The notes under the pieces are model-generated. The model saw nothing but the letters and a program-made list of their open reading frames with translations, was not told the origin of the DNA and searched no databases. This document shows positions 43,746 to 55,118 of a stretch of 64,000 nucleotides of DNA, in pieces. Each line of letters opens with the position of its first letter. Within the stretch, counting starts at the first letter, position 1. Both the position numbers and the translations under genes were made by a program. The DNA is from Candidatus Saccharibacteria bacterium 49-20 (GTDB lineage: Bacteria > Patescibacteriota > Saccharimonadia > Saccharimonadales > Saccharimonadaceae): assembly GCA_001897295.1 (NCBI GenBank), contig MKSN01000001.1:62001-126000 (forward strand), given 5' to 3'.

Positions 43746-44945
43746 ATTCGTAATGATTTTACGAGCAACGGTATTCGTACCGGGCAGGGTGGGACAGCTG
43801 CCGTACGCGCTCAAGGAGCCGTACCAGCTCAATCTACAAAGCGATCTCAAAAAGGTCGTATTAAATCGTCAACCGTCGCTATTTACGCCAGCGTATTTGT
43901 ACTGCTTGTAGCAGTCATCGCTGTCGGATACCGCGCACCAGAACAAGCGTCAGCTACGACGACTACTATTGCAAACGCAGCCGAAACCTCTGATCAACCA
44001 GCGGTAAACGCTGTTGTTGCAACAAGTATCGCAGCAACTGTTGCTGACTCAGCTGGTCTTGCGGTTGCACCAAACGCCGCTGAGCTTGCGGTCTCTACTC
44101 GCGTTCAAAGCGAGTATGAAACTACAGGTGGTGACAGTTCAACAATTAGCAAGCCTGCAATTGTTGAGGTTTCTTCAGCCAGTCGTGCAATTTCAACCTA
44201 CTCAGTACAGGCAGGTGACACCGTTACCTCTGTAGCTGCGAAGTATGGCCTTTCACCGAACACTATTAAGTGGGCAAATAACCTTACTGGTGACGCGCTC
44301 GCTGCAGGTTCAACCCTTCAAATCCTTCCACGTGACGGTATTTCCTACATCGTGAAGGATGGTGACACTATCGACAAGATTGCTGCGAAGTATAAGGCTG
44401 ATGCATCACTCATCACTACGTACAACGACCTTGAGCTTAACGGTCTTTCAACCGGCCTTAAGATTATCGTTCCTGCGGGTGAGCTTCCTGAAACCGAGCG
44501 CCCAGGTTACGTTGCACCACGCGCTACAGTACGTACCGCTACTGGCGGCACCTACATTACTGGATACAGCTCTGGCTTCTCAAACGGCAAGACGTGGTTT
44601 ATTAAGAAGGGCACACCTAACCAGGGTCGTTACGCCTTCGGTAACTGTACTGCCTACGTCTTTGACCGCCGCCTCGAACTCGGCCGTCCAATTGGCGCAA
44701 TGTGGGGTAACGCAGGTGCATGGGCAACCAACGCACGCGCTGCGGGTTACACTGTAAACCGTACTCCAGCTGCCGGTGCAGTTATCCAAGACTCAGGTCA
44801 CGTGGCAATCGTTGAAGCGGTCCTTCCTAACGGTGACCTTCAGCTCAGCGAGATGAACGCACGCGTATCTGGTGGTGGATTCAACATCGTATCTGGCCGT
44901 ATCCTTCCTGCAAGCCAGGTTGGTCAATACTACTACATTCACTAG
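43746..44945 (+). CDS. LysM-CHAP cell-wall hydrolase
   Basis: The reading frame encodes a secreted or membrane-anchored hydrolase: a basic N-terminus, a TM/signal helix (IYASVFVLLVAVIAVGY), a low-complexity linker and two LysM domains (YSVQAGDTVTSVAAKYGL and YIVKDGDTIDKIAAKYKA). A CHAP domain follows with its cysteine in FGNCTAYVF and histidine in SGHVAIVEAV. It should cut peptide bonds of peptidoglycan. No in-frame ATG exists at the N-terminus. The annotated start is an ATT with AGGAGA six bases upstream; a TTG at 43683 without a clear ribosome site is the alternative (420 residues). Confidence 0.8.
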   Translation: MRNDFTSNGIRTGQGGTAAVRAQGAVPAQSTKRSQKGRIKSSTVAIYASVFVLLVAVIAVGYRAPEQASATTTTIANAAETSDQPAVNAVVATSIAATVADSAGLAVAPNAAELAVSTRVQSEYETTGGDSSTISKPAIVEVSSASRAISTYSVQAGDTVTSVAAKYGLSPNTIKWANNLTGDALAAGSTLQILPRDGISYIVKDGDTIDKIAAKYKADASLITTYNDLELNGLSTGLKIIVPAGELPETERPGYVAPRATVRTATGGTYITGYSSGFSNGKTWFIKKGTPNQGRYAFGNCTAYVFDRRLELGRPIGAMWGNAGAWATNARAAGYTVNRTPAAGAVIQDSGHVAIVEAVLPNGDLQLSEMNARVSGGGFNIVSGRILPASQVGQYYYIH

Positions 44946-44970
44946 AATTTAGTTATAGTTACGAAATCTA

Positions 44971-46315
<1,345 letters not shown>

Positions 46316-46327
46316 AGTATCTACTTA

Positions 46328-46356
46328 TTGACTTTTTAGCAAATTTATGATAAAAT
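46328..46356 (+). promoter_or_regulatory. promoter of the GC-rich structured locus
   Basis: TTGACT (46328-46333), a 17-base spacer and TAAAAT (46351-46356) form a good promoter, directing transcription from about 46363 into the GC-rich segment. The DNA up to about 46430 is AT-rich. Confidence 0.7.
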
Positions 46357-46569
46357 TGCGCTTAATCTGGTAATTGAGCAATTGTTCTTGCCGGTTCATT
46401 GAAAATTCGACAGTGTTATGTGTATGCTGAGAATCTTTTTGTATGGAGTGACCGTACGAGGAGACTCTCAGCATACCGGCTGGGAGGCGTCTCGCGAAGG
46501 AGACGTATTGGCCTAGGTGTCTAGCGAACCGCAAGTTCGGATGCCCCAATGAGAAAGGTTCATCGAAAG

Positions 46570-46677
46570 ATGCTCACCATCTCCGCGAAGTCGCTTTCCC
46601 CGCCCGGCAAGAAGTCCCCGATCAACCCCATCGCGAAGCCGGCCCTCAAGGTCGACGACGGCGACGGCTCGGCCTGA
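46570..46677 (+). CDS. 35-residue Lys/Pro/Ser-rich peptide with GC-rich codon use
   Basis: The peptide begins MLTISAKSLS, is basic and proline-rich in the middle (PPGKKSPINPIAKPA) and ends in an acidic tail (VDDGDGSA). Nearly every codon ends in G or C from this ATG onward, while the seven codons before it in the same frame do not, which supports this start over the ATG at 46549. AAAGG lies 12 bases upstream. No homology is recognised. A still shorter ORF (46734-46757, seven residues) with AAGGAG follows. The GC-rich style matches the genes at 13.3-16.7 kb. Confidence 0.4.
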   Translation: MLTISAKSLSPPGKKSPINPIAKPALKVDDGDGSA

Positions 46678-46845
46678 CGACGCCCGTCAGCAAAGAGCCA
46701 GAGACCGTTCGTCTCTCAAGATCGAAGGAGATCATGGTGCATCCGCCCAGTCTGTAGCGCTTCGGCGCGATACTGAGTAGCACTTCTCGGGGTGCCAAGA
46801 AGTACCGAGAACCCCCGCGCGAGCGACCCCGGCCATGCGCAAGCA

Positions 46846-46883
46846 GGCCCCGGAGTCGCCCTCGGTTGGGCGTCTTCGGGGCC
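46846..46883 (+). terminator. GC-rich terminator of the structured locus
   Basis: GGCCCCG (46846-46852) pairs with CGGGGCC (46877-46883), and an inner CGCCC/GGGCG stem closes on a six-base loop. A T-rich segment (TTTCTTTCTT) follows about 17 bases later. Confidence 0.65.
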
Positions 46884-47015
46884 TGTGGCCCGCTTAAACT
46901 TTCTTTCTTCTTACCACCAATCCATTACGCTGTCGAATTTTCGACTCATCATACGCTTCCCTAGGGGAGGTTTTTTTGTTTTTAAAGGGATAATTTTTAT
47001 TTCAGAGTTATCGCC

Positions 47016-47021
47016 TATAAT
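47016..47021 (+). promoter_or_regulatory. -10 box of sbcB, leaderless
   Basis: TATAAT ends seven bases before the ATG at 47029; the frame is open further upstream, but only as a chance extension. Confidence 0.7.
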
Positions 47022-47028
47022 AAGAGGT

Positions 47029-48447
47029 ATGAGTCAGACATTCTTTTTTTACGACCTTGAAACTTCTGGATTGAATCCACGCCAAGACCGCATTATGCAG
47101 TTTGCAGGGCAACGCACCGATACCGAGCTCAATCCTATTGGCGAGCCGTATAATATTCTCGTCAAACTTAATGACGATACACTGCCTGCGCCAGACGCAC
47201 TCATGGTGACCGGCATTACCCCACAACAAACCCAGGCCGATGGCCTGACCGAAGCCGAGTTTGCAAAGCTGTTGGTGGATGAGATTTTTACCGAAGATAC
47301 TATTACGATTGGCTTCAACAATATTCATTTCGACGACGAGTTTATTCGTACGCTTTTTTGGCGCACCTTTAACGACCCTTACGAGTGGAGTTGGCGCGAT
47401 GGTCGCGGACGTTGGGACTTGCTCGACGCGGTGCGTATGACTCGCGCGTTAAGGCCCGACGGCATCGAATGGCCGGTTGTGGATGGCAAGGAGGTCAACA
47501 AACTTGAACTTATCACCAAGCAAAATGGCATCGATCACTTTAAGGCGCATGACGCACTGAGTGACGTCGAGGCATTGATCGCTGTGACGAAGCTTATTAA
47601 AGAAAAGCAACCACAGCTCTATGCTCACTTATTTGCCATTAAAGATAAAAGGAAGGTTGCCGAGCTGGTCAACCTTGATGATAAGAAGCCGTTTGTCTAT
47701 GTGAGTGGAAGCCTAGACTCTTCCTACCACAAAGCAACCGTTGCGTTCCCACTTACCAGCGGCCGCAATGGAAACGTACTCGTATATGATCTACGCTACG
47801 ACCCAACGCCACTCCTTGAGCGCACGCCAAAAGAGCTCGCAAAGAGTATGTTTGCGAAGTGGGAAGAGCGTCAAAAAGAAGATTTCGTGAAGTTGCCAGT
47901 AAAAGAGCTTGCCTATAATCGCGCGCCTGCCGTTGCACCGCTTGGTGTGCTTGAGCGTGAAAACGGTTGGGAGCGAATTGGGCTCGACCTTGCGATAATT
48001 GAAAAACACCAGAAGATCCTTCTTTCATCACCGGCGTTTGCCGAAAATGTACGGTCGCTGTACGAAGGCCGACCTGAATTTCCAAAAGAGTATGACCCCG
48101 AGGGGCAGCTGTATGACGGCTTTGTACCCGACGTCGATAAGCTTCGCATTGAAAAAGTACGCCACGCTGACGCCAACGCCCTCGCCGACTTACACCCAGA
48201 GTTTACCGACGAACGGCTCACCGAATTACTCCTGCACTATAAAGCACGTAATTACCCACAAAGTCTTGCTGAAGACGAGGTAGGGGTGTGGGAAGAATGG
48301 CGCGCCGCGCGAATCAAAAAGCAGCTACCTGGATTTATTGCGCGCTTACAGCAACTCGCCTCAACCTACGCGGCAGACGAATCGAAGCAGTACATCTTAC
48401 AAGAGCTTCAGCTTTGGGCTGAAAGTATCGTACCCTTTGAAGATTAA
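47029..48447 (+). CDS. sbcB: exodeoxyribonuclease I
   Basis: This 472-residue 3'-5' single-strand DNA exonuclease of the DEDD family has motif I FFYDLETSG at the N-terminus, motif II GFNNIHFDDEFIR and motif III with HDALSDVEA. The SH3-like and helical C-terminal parts of ExoI follow (PFVYVSG, AFPLTSGRNGNVLVYDLR). The length agrees with E. coli ExoI (475). The start is fixed by the leaderless promoter. It converges with the small membrane protein gene, overlapping by four bases. Confidence 0.94.
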   Translation: MSQTFFFYDLETSGLNPRQDRIMQFAGQRTDTELNPIGEPYNILVKLNDDTLPAPDALMVTGITPQQTQADGLTEAEFAKLLVDEIFTEDTITIGFNNIHFDDEFIRTLFWRTFNDPYEWSWRDGRGRWDLLDAVRMTRALRPDGIEWPVVDGKEVNKLELITKQNGIDHFKAHDALSDVEALIAVTKLIKEKQPQLYAHLFAIKDKRKVAELVNLDDKKPFVYVSGSLDSSYHKATVAFPLTSGRNGNVLVYDLRYDPTPLLERTPKELAKSMFAKWEERQKEDFVKLPVKELAYNRAPAVAPLGVLERENGWERIGLDLAIIEKHQKILLSSPAFAENVRSLYEGRPEFPKEYDPEGQLYDGFVPDVDKLRIEKVRHADANALADLHPEFTDERLTELLLHYKARNYPQSLAEDEVGVWEEWRAARIKKQLPGFIARLQQLASTYAADESKQYILQELQLWAESIVPFED

Positions 48448-48722
48448 GCGCGCGCGTTTGAGACGCGGACTCGACGGCGTGGTACTGAGTTCGCTTCACC
48501 TTGTTGGGTGCGAAGGCGAATCAGGTGGGTTGTGATGCGAGAAAGTGTGAAGCCGATAAGAAGCGTAAAGAACTCGAGCATACGGTCGCCACTGATTGCA
48601 ATGTTTGTGCCTGGAATAACACCAGCGAGTAAGAACATCATAAGGGCATGCACAGCGTTAAGAGAATCAAGAATCAAGATGGCTGATAGTGATAAAAATA
48701 GAATTGTCAGTGCTTTTTTCAT
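48444..48722 (-). CDS. small two-TM membrane protein
   Basis: This 92-residue protein has hydrophobic helices near residues 6-34 and 47-65, and a basic tail (LRTQQGEANSVPRRRVRV). I recognise no family. The ATG at 48722 has GAGAGG about nine bases upstream and a TATAGT box further back; a TTG six codons upstream is the alternative. The stop overlaps the sbcB stop on the other strand by four bases. Confidence 0.6.
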   Translation of the reverse strand: MKKALTILFLSLSAILILDSLNAVHALMMFLLAGVIPGTNIAISGDRMLEFFTLLIGFTLSRITTHLIRLRTQQGEANSVPRRRVRVSNARA

Positions 48723-48872
48723 ACTGCGGAAGCCTCTCAAAGTTTTAAGAAACTATACGCCCCTTAAGAGGCTATTGCAAGCATAAGCATTGTATGTTCT
48801 GATATATTTTCCAATACTATACACCCAACGCGCGCGATGTTCTAGATACTGGAAAAAAGTGTAAAAAGAGCG

Positions 48873-48878
48873 TATAAT
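48873..48878 (+). promoter_or_regulatory. -10 box of uvrA, leaderless
   Basis: TATAAT ends seven bases before the ATG at 48886. Confidence 0.7.
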
Positions 48879-48885
48879 AGCCAGG

Positions 48886-51699
48886 ATGTCAGAGGTGATT
48901 CGTGTAACTGGTGCACGCGAGCACAACCTAAAGGATATTAGTGTTGAGATCCCGCGTGACAAGCTTGTTGTAATTACAGGCTTGAGTGGTTCGGGTAAGT
49001 CGAGCCTCGCTTTTGATACTATTTACGCTGAAGGTCAGCGTCGATATGTCGAAAGCCTTTCTAGCTATGCGCGCCAATTCTTGGGGCTTATGGAAAAGCC
49101 TGATGTGGATCAAATTGACGGCCTTAGTCCGGCGATTAGTATCGATCAAAAGTCGACCAGCCGCAACCCTCGTTCAACCGTTGCAACGGTAACGGAAATC
49201 TATGACTACTTGCGTCTTTTGTATGCGCGCATTGGCGTACCGCACTGTCCTATCTGTGGTAAGGCGGTGAGTCGTCGTACTCCGCAAGATATTATTGATG
49301 AAGTATTGAAGCTCCCTCAGGGTGCGCGCCTTATGATTTTGGCGCCAATCGCAAAAGGGAAGAAGGGTGAGTTTGCTCACATTCCTGAACAGTACCGTCG
49401 CCTCGGCTTCGCTCGTGCTCGCGTTGACGGCGTGGTGTATTCACTCGATGAATACCCAGAGCTCGATAAGAAGTACAAACACGATATTGAAATCGTCGTG
49501 GACCGTATCGCTATTTCCGAAGAGATGCGTTCACGCGTGGCACAGTCGGTTGAGCAAGCGCTTGAGATTGCCGATGGGGTAGTGGAAGTGCTTGATGTTG
49601 ATGCTGAAGAATCACATGTCTACAGCCAACGTTACGCCTGTGTCGATCACCCTAACGAAGAGATTCCAGAGCTTGAGCCACGCCTCTTTAGCTTTAACGC
49701 CCCACAAGGTGCGTGTCCGGTATGTACCGGGCTTGGAAGCCGCCTTGAGGTTGACCCGGAACTTGTCTTTAACCCGAACCTTACAATTGCCGAAGGTGCG
49801 ATTCGTCCCTACAACCGCGTAAACAGCGACGCGTGGTACATGAAACGCCTTCAGGGTGTTGCTGATGCGCATGGCTTTAGTCTTCGCGTACCGGTAAAGG
49901 AAATGACCCCAGAGGCTATTCAGCAAGTGCTGTACGGCACGGGCGATCAGCGCTACACCGTCTCGCTTGGCGATGGCCGTAGCTACGATGCAACCTATGA
50001 GGGCGTGATTCCAAACCTCGAGCGTCGTTATAAAGAAACCGACAGCGACTTTATGCGAAAAGACATTGAGCGTTTCATGCGCGAGCGTGAGTGTCATGCT
50101 TGTAAGGGTGCGCGCCTTAAGCCTGTGGTGCTTGCGGTGACTATCCATGGGCTTAACATTATGGATATTTGTACGCTTGGTGTTGAGGATGCGCTCGACC
50201 TGTTTGAAAAGAACTTGAGCTTGACCGAACAAGAAGCCTTTATTGCAACGCAAATTCTTAAAGAAATTAAATCTCGCCTTGGCTTCATGAATAACGTGGG
50301 TCTTAGCTACCTTGAGCTTTCACGCGCGGCAAATACACTTTCTGGTGGTGAGGCGCAGCGCATTCGCCTTGCGACACAAATTGGTTCTGGTCTTCAGGGT
50401 GTGTTGTATGTCCTCGACGAGCCATCAATTGGGCTTCACCAACGCGACAACGACCGCCTGATTGCAACGCTCAAGCACCTTCGCGACCTCGGCAATACCG
50501 TGCTTGTGGTTGAGCACGACGAAGATACAATTCGTCACGCCGACTACTTGCTTGATATCGGTCCTGGGGCTGGTGTAAATGGCGGCAATGTCGTTGCACA
50601 AGGAACGCCTGACGAAGTGGCGAAAGACGCGAACAGTGTGACTGGTCGTTACCTAAGCGGCGTCGAAAAGATTGCCGTACCAAAGAGGCGTCGTAAGCTC
50701 GATGCCGATCGCAAGCTGGTTATTAAGGGTGCGCGCGAAAATAACTTGAAGAATATTGACGTGACAATCCCACTTGGCGTCATGACTGTGGTGAGTGGCG
50801 TGAGTGGAAGCGGTAAGTCGACGCTTGTAAACGACATTCTTGCAAAAGAACTTTCTGCTCGTTTGCACCGTGCGCACGAAGTACCTGGCTCACACGACAA
50901 TATTGAGGGTATCAACCACCTCGATAAGGTCATCGTGATCGACCAGTCTGCGATTGGCCGTACGCCACGCTCAAACCCGGCAACCTACACGGGTGTCTTT
51001 ACGGCAATCCGTGAACTTTTTGCAGGTACACCTGAAGCGAATATTCGCGGATACAAGGCGGGACGCTTTAGCTTTAACGTCAAGGGTGGTCGCTGTGAAA
51101 ACTGTCAGGGTGACGGTGTCATTAAGATTGAAATGCACTTCTTGCCTGATGTGTATGTGACCTGTGACGTGTGTAAGGGGAAGCGCTACAACCGTGAAGC
51201 GCTTGAGATTAAGTATAAGGACGCAACAATTAGCGACGTACTTGATATGACCGTTGAGCAATCAGCGAAATTCTTTGAAAACATTCCCGCGATTGCGCGA
51301 AAGCTCGATACGCTTGTTGATGTGGGGCTTGGCTATATTAAGCTTGGTCAGCCTGCGACAACCTTTAGTGGTGGTGAGGCGCAGCGTATCAAGCTTGCGT
51401 CAGAACTTTCACGCCGTTCAACGGGCAAGACGCTCTATATTCTTGATGAACCAACTACAGGGCTTCACAGTGCGGACGTGAATCGTCTCTTGGGAATCCT
51501 GCAGAAGCTTGTTGAAGGTGGCAATAGTATGGTGATTATTGAGCACAACCTCGATGTTATTAAGACTGCCGATCACATTGTCGACATGGGTCCAGAAGGT
51601 GGACTCGGTGGTGGTACGGTTGTTGCGAGCGGTACGCCCGAAGAAATCGTAAAGGTTGCGAACTCGTTTACGGGTAAGTATCTGAAGCCGCTTCTTTAG
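48886..51699 (+). CDS. uvrA: excinuclease ABC subunit A
   Basis: UvrA (937 residues) is the damage-recognition ATPase of nucleotide excision repair. It has two ABC modules: Walker A GLSGSGKS at 32-39 and GVSGSGKS near 645, with signatures [16 protein letters not shown] and [16 protein letters not shown]. Zinc-binding cysteine pairs are seen in [17 protein letters not shown] and CENCQGDG...[10 protein letters not shown]. The length is standard. It converges on the GH13 gene with a four-base overlap of the ends. UvrC begins at 62978; UvrB is not in the window. Confidence 0.97.
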   Translation: MSEVIRVTGAREHNLKDISVEIPRDKLVVITGLSGSGKSSLAFDTIYAEGQRRYVESLSSYARQFLGLMEKPDVDQIDGLSPAISIDQKSTSRNPRSTVATVTEIYDYLRLLYARIGVPHCPICGKAVSRRTPQDIIDEVLKLPQGARLMILAPIAKGKKGEFAHIPEQYRRLGFARARVDGVVYSLDEYPELDKKYKHDIEIVVDRIAISEEMRSRVAQSVEQALEIADGVVEVLDVDAEESHVYSQRYACVDHPNEEIPELEPRLFSFNAPQGACPVCTGLGSRLEVDPELVFNPNLTIAEGAIRPYNRVNSDAWYMKRLQGVADAHGFSLRVPVKEMTPEAIQQVLYGTGDQRYTVSLGDGRSYDATYEGVIPNLERRYKETDSDFMRKDIERFMRERECHACKGARLKPVVLAVTIHGLNIMDICTLGVEDALDLFEKNLSLTEQEAFIATQILKEIKSRLGFMNNVGLSYLELSRAANTLSGGEAQRIRLATQIGSGLQGVLYVLDEPSIGLHQRDNDRLIATLKHLRDLGNTVLVVEHDEDTIRHADYLLDIGPGAGVNGGNVVAQGTPDEVAKDANSVTGRYLSGVEKIAVPKRRRKLDADRKLVIKGARENNLKNIDVTIPLGVMTVVSGVSGSGKSTLVNDILAKELSARLHRAHEVPGSHDNIEGINHLDKVIVIDQSAIGRTPRSNPATYTGVFTAIRELFAGTPEANIRGYKAGRFSFNVKGGRCENCQGDGVIKIEMHFLPDVYVTCDVCKGKRYNREALEIKYKDATISDVLDMTVEQSAKFFENIPAIARKLDTLVDVGLGYIKLGQPATTFSGGEAQRIKLASELSRRSTGKTLYILDEPTTGLHSADVNRLLGILQKLVEGGNSMVIIEHNLDVIKTADHIVDMGPEGGLGGGTVVASGTPEEIVKVANSFTGKYLKPLL

Positions 51700-53468
51700 G
51701 AATCTTTTGAAAGAATCAGTGCTGAGTAACCGCTAAATGCGAGTGAAGCCTTAAGGTCTTCGCCCACATGTACGCTACGAATATTGGTCTCATGGAAATC
51801 AACATTATAGCCTTTCCAGCTACTATTGAACCTTACGATCCATTCACCAGCAGAGGGGAATGGGATTTCATAATTTTTAAACTTTTCAGCGCCAAAGTTG
51901 ACAATTACGACGGTGTCATCAAGTGGTCCACCCTTGTCACTTCGTAGGTACGCGAGCACATTGTGTATGTCGTCGCGATGAAGAAGCGTGGTATGTTCAC
52001 CAACCAGCCCGCGCGTGTTGTCGTAGGTGTTTAGTCGAAGGTCGATAAGGTGTTTGTGTGCGTCAACAATGCCGGAAAATTGTTCGGTTTTGCCCCATTC
52101 GAGCATTTGCCACTCATTGAACGCACCTTCTTGCATGAATTCCTGGCCTTGGAGAAGCATTGGTATGCCTGGGGCTGTGAGTGTAATGGCACTCGCAAGT
52201 AGGACACGCTGGCGAGCCGAAAGGCTTTCTGCGTTGCCCGGCGTGGTCGCCTCGTTGAGGCGCGAGGATCCATTTGCGGCTGTATCGTGTGAGTCGCCAA
52301 AAATAACCTTATCAAATGCACTTCCGGTGTAGCTATGGCCTAATGCCCACTCGACGCCTTGTAGGGCTGGCTGGCTGTCATTATGAGTAATGCCGAGGCT
52401 ATCGCGAATCACGTGCGGGAAGCCAACTTCCCACTGCGCATCAAAGCCCATGCCCTCTTTCGTGACGATGCCACTGTTGGTTGAGTTATCCTCAGCAATC
52501 ATGAGTGCGCCGGGCTTTATTTTATGTGCCAGTTCGTTCACTTCATTCATCAGTGTCCAGGCTTCCGGGATATCAAGGTCATGCTTGTCGTTGTTACCGT
52601 CGGTGTTGCGCATGTAAATCGTGGAATCAACACGGAGGCCATCGACTTTGTATTCGTTAAACCACATCGCAACGTTGTCAAGAATAAATTGACGTACTTC
52701 GGGGCGACCGTAATCTGGACGTCCACCCCATGGGGTGTCGCCGCGTTCGTCGTTAAAGAAGTAGATGCCGCCTCGATTGTTTTCGCTCCAGCCATCGTAT
52801 TGCCAAAGGTCGGTCTCGAGGTAGAAATGGTTATATACAACGTCGAGGATGACACTAATGCCTTTTTCGTGACTTGCTTTTACAAGTTCAAGAAGTCCGT
52901 GGCGTCCACCATAGGCGGCTTCGATAGAAAATATATGGTTTGGTGCGTAACCCCATCCATGGCTCATTGCCATGCTCGTGACGGGCATGAGCTCAATAGT
53001 ATTAATGCCGAGTTCTTTCAAGTAGTCGAGTTTTTCGACAACCGTTGCGAAGGTGCCGGTTGTTGACGCGTCGGGCTTATTAAATGTGCCCACGTGAAGT
53101 TCGTAAATGACGGCTTTCACCTTTTCTACCGGGCTAAACTCATCGGCACCTTGCCAGTCGAAGTCGTGCGCCACAATTACCGAAGATCCGCTATCTGAAT
53201 CGGTAAGTTGGCGCGCATAGGGGTCGTTTTTTTCAAGAATCTCGTCGTGTTGTGTGGTAATGCGGTATTTGTATGTTTGTCCCGCGGCAGCATCGACGTC
53301 TTTTATGAACCAATAGCCTTCGCCGTCGCTTGCCATTGGAATTTCCTTCCAATCGAATTCTTGCCAGTGAAGAAGAGATACTGCTTTCGCGAAAGGAGCC
53401 CAGACAGCAAAATCAACACCCTTGTCGTGCACGGTTGCGCCAAGATGTTTATTTGTGCGATGTCCCAT
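51696..53468 (-). CDS. GH13 alpha-glucan enzyme with CBM48 (GlgB/TreZ-like)
   Basis: This 590-residue protein has an N-terminal CBM48-type domain (about 1-105) and a GH13 barrel. Motifs are [10 protein letters not shown] (region I), the nucleophile in [11 protein letters not shown] (region II), the acid in LMIAEDNS (region III) and GDSHDT (region IV). The subfamily resembles branching enzyme and maltooligosyltrehalose trehalohydrolase; I cannot separate them by eye. The product would act on glycogen-like or maltodextrin substrates. The start [10 protein letters not shown] is set by promoter-like CATACT ten bases upstream; a longer start is unlikely. No other glycogen gene is nearby. Confidence 0.85.
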   Translation of the reverse strand: MGHRTNKHLGATVHDKGVDFAVWAPFAKAVSLLHWQEFDWKEIPMASDGEGYWFIKDVDAAAGQTYKYRITTQHDEILEKNDPYARQLTDSDSGSSVIVAHDFDWQGADEFSPVEKVKAVIYELHVGTFNKPDASTTGTFATVVEKLDYLKELGINTIELMPVTSMAMSHGWGYAPNHIFSIEAAYGGRHGLLELVKASHEKGISVILDVVYNHFYLETDLWQYDGWSENNRGGIYFFNDERGDTPWGGRPDYGRPEVRQFILDNVAMWFNEYKVDGLRVDSTIYMRNTDGNNDKHDLDIPEAWTLMNEVNELAHKIKPGALMIAEDNSTNSGIVTKEGMGFDAQWEVGFPHVIRDSLGITHNDSQPALQGVEWALGHSYTGSAFDKVIFGDSHDTAANGSSRLNEATTPGNAESLSARQRVLLASAITLTAPGIPMLLQGQEFMQEGAFNEWQMLEWGKTEQFSGIVDAHKHLIDLRLNTYDNTRGLVGEHTTLLHRDDIHNVLAYLRSDKGGPLDDTVVIVNFGAEKFKNYEIPFPSAGEWIVRFNSSWKGYNVDFHETNIRSVHVGEDLKASLAFSGYSALILSKDS

Positions 53469-53516
53469 ACTAGCCACTAGTATGAAGCCATAAGCGGTAT
53501 TTGGCAACTTAGAGGG

Positions 53517-54242
53517 TTATTTTTTGCGCTTGAAGATAACGCTGAATTGCTTTTTGATGCTGGCGAAAATTGCTTCGCGGTTTTTCTTGTTTTTAAGAAT
53601 CTCAATCATTGGTGGAAGGAGCGAGATAAAGACAATGAGGAAGACGATAGGCAGAATGACGGTGTCAATCTCAATCCCTGTTGCAACGATAGCCTTACCT
53701 GCAAAATAGCCAAGGTAGGTAATACCAAACGTCCAGAGGAATCCGCCGACAAGGTTGAAGCTGAGGAACTTGCGGTATTCCATCTTACCAATACCCGCAA
53801 CGACTGGTGCGAAAGTGCGCACAATTGGTACAAAACGCGCCATAATGATTGTCTTTCCACCGTGCTTTTCGTAGAACTTTTGTGCGGTTTGGATGTGGGC
53901 TTGTTTGAAGATTTTAGCGTCAGGTTTCTTAAAGAGCTTGATGCCAAATTTACGCCCAAACCAATACCCAACTGTGTCACCAAGAACTGCGGCGATAAAC
54001 AGCAGAACAACGAATAGGTGAATGTTAATGGGGACGTTACCTGGCAAAATGCCGGTTGCATAGAGGGCGCCAGCGGTAAAGAGAAGGCTGTCACCAGGAA
54101 GGAAGAAGCCAATCAGTAGCCCGGATTCGGCAAAGATAACGACGAGTACCGCAAAGATACCAAGGGTAATAATAATATCAACGAGGTCAAAACCAGGAAT
54201 TGCACCCAGTACGGTGAGGTTTGAAAAAAGTGAATCAATCAT
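53517..54242 (-). CDS. dedA: DedA-family membrane protein
   Basis: This 241-residue protein of the DedA/SNARE-associated family has the GFFLPGDSLLFTAGALYA and FGRKFG motifs, ARFVPIVRTFAPVVAG and a GGFLWTF re-entrant region. Members flip or transport undecaprenyl phosphate or phosphatidylethanolamine and maintain membrane homeostasis. The C-terminus is basic (KKNREAIFASIKKQFSVIFKRKK). The start at 54242 is preferred to the ATG at 54251 because the latter lies within the TACAAT box; 54242 is seven bases after it. Confidence 0.9.
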   Translation of the reverse strand: MIDSLFSNLTVLGAIPGFDLVDIIITLGIFAVLVVIFAESGLLIGFFLPGDSLLFTAGALYATGILPGNVPINIHLFVVLLFIAAVLGDTVGYWFGRKFGIKLFKKPDAKIFKQAHIQTAQKFYEKHGGKTIIMARFVPIVRTFAPVVAGIGKMEYRKFLSFNLVGGFLWTFGITYLGYFAGKAIVATGIEIDTVILPIVFLIVFISLLPPMIEILKNKKNREAIFASIKKQFSVIFKRKK

Positions 54243-54249
54243 TGCATCC

Positions 54250-54255
54250 ATTGTA
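54250..54255 (-). promoter_or_regulatory. -10 box of dedA, leaderless
   Basis: TACAAT on the minus strand ends seven bases before the chosen ATG and includes part of the upstream ATG. Confidence 0.6.
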
Positions 54256-54363
54256 GCACGACGGCGCCTTGGCCGCGTTTCAGATTATTCTCAGCAAAAG
54301 GCGTATAATAAGAGGTGCAATATCAAATTTCCGTAAAGGTATCCACCAGTAAGGAGGAGAGAC

Positions 54364-55104
54364 ATGGGAGATAAGATCAACTTAAAGCTCGACGTGCGCG
54401 AGCAGCAAGGCAAGAAAGTTGCCAAATTGCGAAATAAGGGCATTGTCCCAGGGGTCATGTACGGACATGGCTTCGATCCGATGCTTGTTCAGGCTGAGTA
54501 CAACGTGATGGACAAGGTTGTACGAGAGGCAGGTAAGCACACACCAGTGCACGTCACGATCGATGGCAAGAAAAAGATTACTCTTATTAAAGACATTGAT
54601 CGAAACCCTGTGCACGCGCAGCTTCGTCACGTATCATTCCACGCCGTAAAGGCGAACGAAGTCGTCCACGCCGAAGTGCCTATTCACCTGGTGGGTGAAG
54701 GTGAGAGCGAGGCTGAAAAAGCGGGTCTCATCGTGCTTCAAGCAATTGAAGTGGTTGAGATTAAAGCAAAACCAGCCGACCTTCCTGAGGCGCTCGAGGT
54801 TTCAATCGTAAATCTTGCGACTGACGAAGATAAGGTGACGCTCGCCGACATTGCCTTGCCTGAGGGTGTAGAGTATGCCGACATCGAGCAAGATCTCGAC
54901 CTTGTGGTTGCGAATGTCTATGAACCTGCGGCACTTGAGGCTGCCAATGAGGCCGCTGCGGGTGATGCAGAAGACCCAGGTGCGGCTGATGTCGAAGCCG
55001 AGCATGGCGCTGATACACCGCAAGATACACAGGCCGAGGAAACTCGCCCGGGCGGAAAGCTACAGGATGAGCCAAAGCAGTCTAATGTAGACGCCAATAA
55101 ATAG
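54364..55104 (+). CDS. rplY: 50S ribosomal protein L25 (CTC form)
   Basis: This 246-residue long form of L25 binds 5S rRNA through its N-terminal beta-barrel (residues 1-90: RNKGIVPGVMYGHG, IDRNPVHAQLRHVSF) and carries the C-terminal CTC domain (about 95-185). A final 60-residue acidic Ala/Glu/Asp-rich tail is unstructured. An AAGGAGGAG site lies before the ATG, and TATAAT at 54304-54309 gives a leader of about 50 bases. Confidence 0.94.
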   Translation: MGDKINLKLDVREQQGKKVAKLRNKGIVPGVMYGHGFDPMLVQAEYNVMDKVVREAGKHTPVHVTIDGKKKITLIKDIDRNPVHAQLRHVSFHAVKANEVVHAEVPIHLVGEGESEAEKAGLIVLQAIEVVEIKAKPADLPEALEVSIVNLATDEDKVTLADIALPEGVEYADIEQDLDLVVANVYEPAALEAANEAAAGDAEDPGAADVEAEHGADTPQDTQAEETRPGGKLQDEPKQSNVDANK

Positions 55105-55118
55105 TCGATTCCGTGGAG

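Larger units (their letters stand above)
46363..46890 (+). ncRNA. structured GC-rich transcript of unknown type
   Basis: Nested stems appear at 46422-46432/46466-46476 (perfect 11 bp) with an inner 46441-46446/46452-46457. Further hairpins are CGTCTC/GAGACG (46488-46505), CGAAC/GTTCG, CATC-GAAA-GATG and GCGC-TTCG-GCGC. A 7-bp TTCTCGG/CCGAGAA pairing competes with GGGGT/ACCCC near 46,780-46,815. It ends in a strong GC terminator. A short GC-rich ORF lies inside. It does not match tmRNA, RNase P or SRP RNA motifs. Whether it is an mRNA with regulatory leader, a noncoding RNA, or both is open. Confidence 0.5.

Noticed and set aside
43526-43753. 75-codon frame in the LysM-CHAP leader
   Set aside because: It starts with GTG without a ribosome site, has no recognisable sequence and overlaps the real gene in another frame.
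46363-46890. tmRNA, RNase P RNA or SRP RNA
   Set aside because: The tRNA-like ends, the GAGGAAAGUC core and the GGAA-loop domain expected for these RNAs are all absent.
46792-47028. N-terminal extension of sbcB
   Set aside because: The extension reads through the GC-rich terminator and the TATAAT box. The ATG at 47029 matches the ExoI N-terminus and the leaderless promoter.
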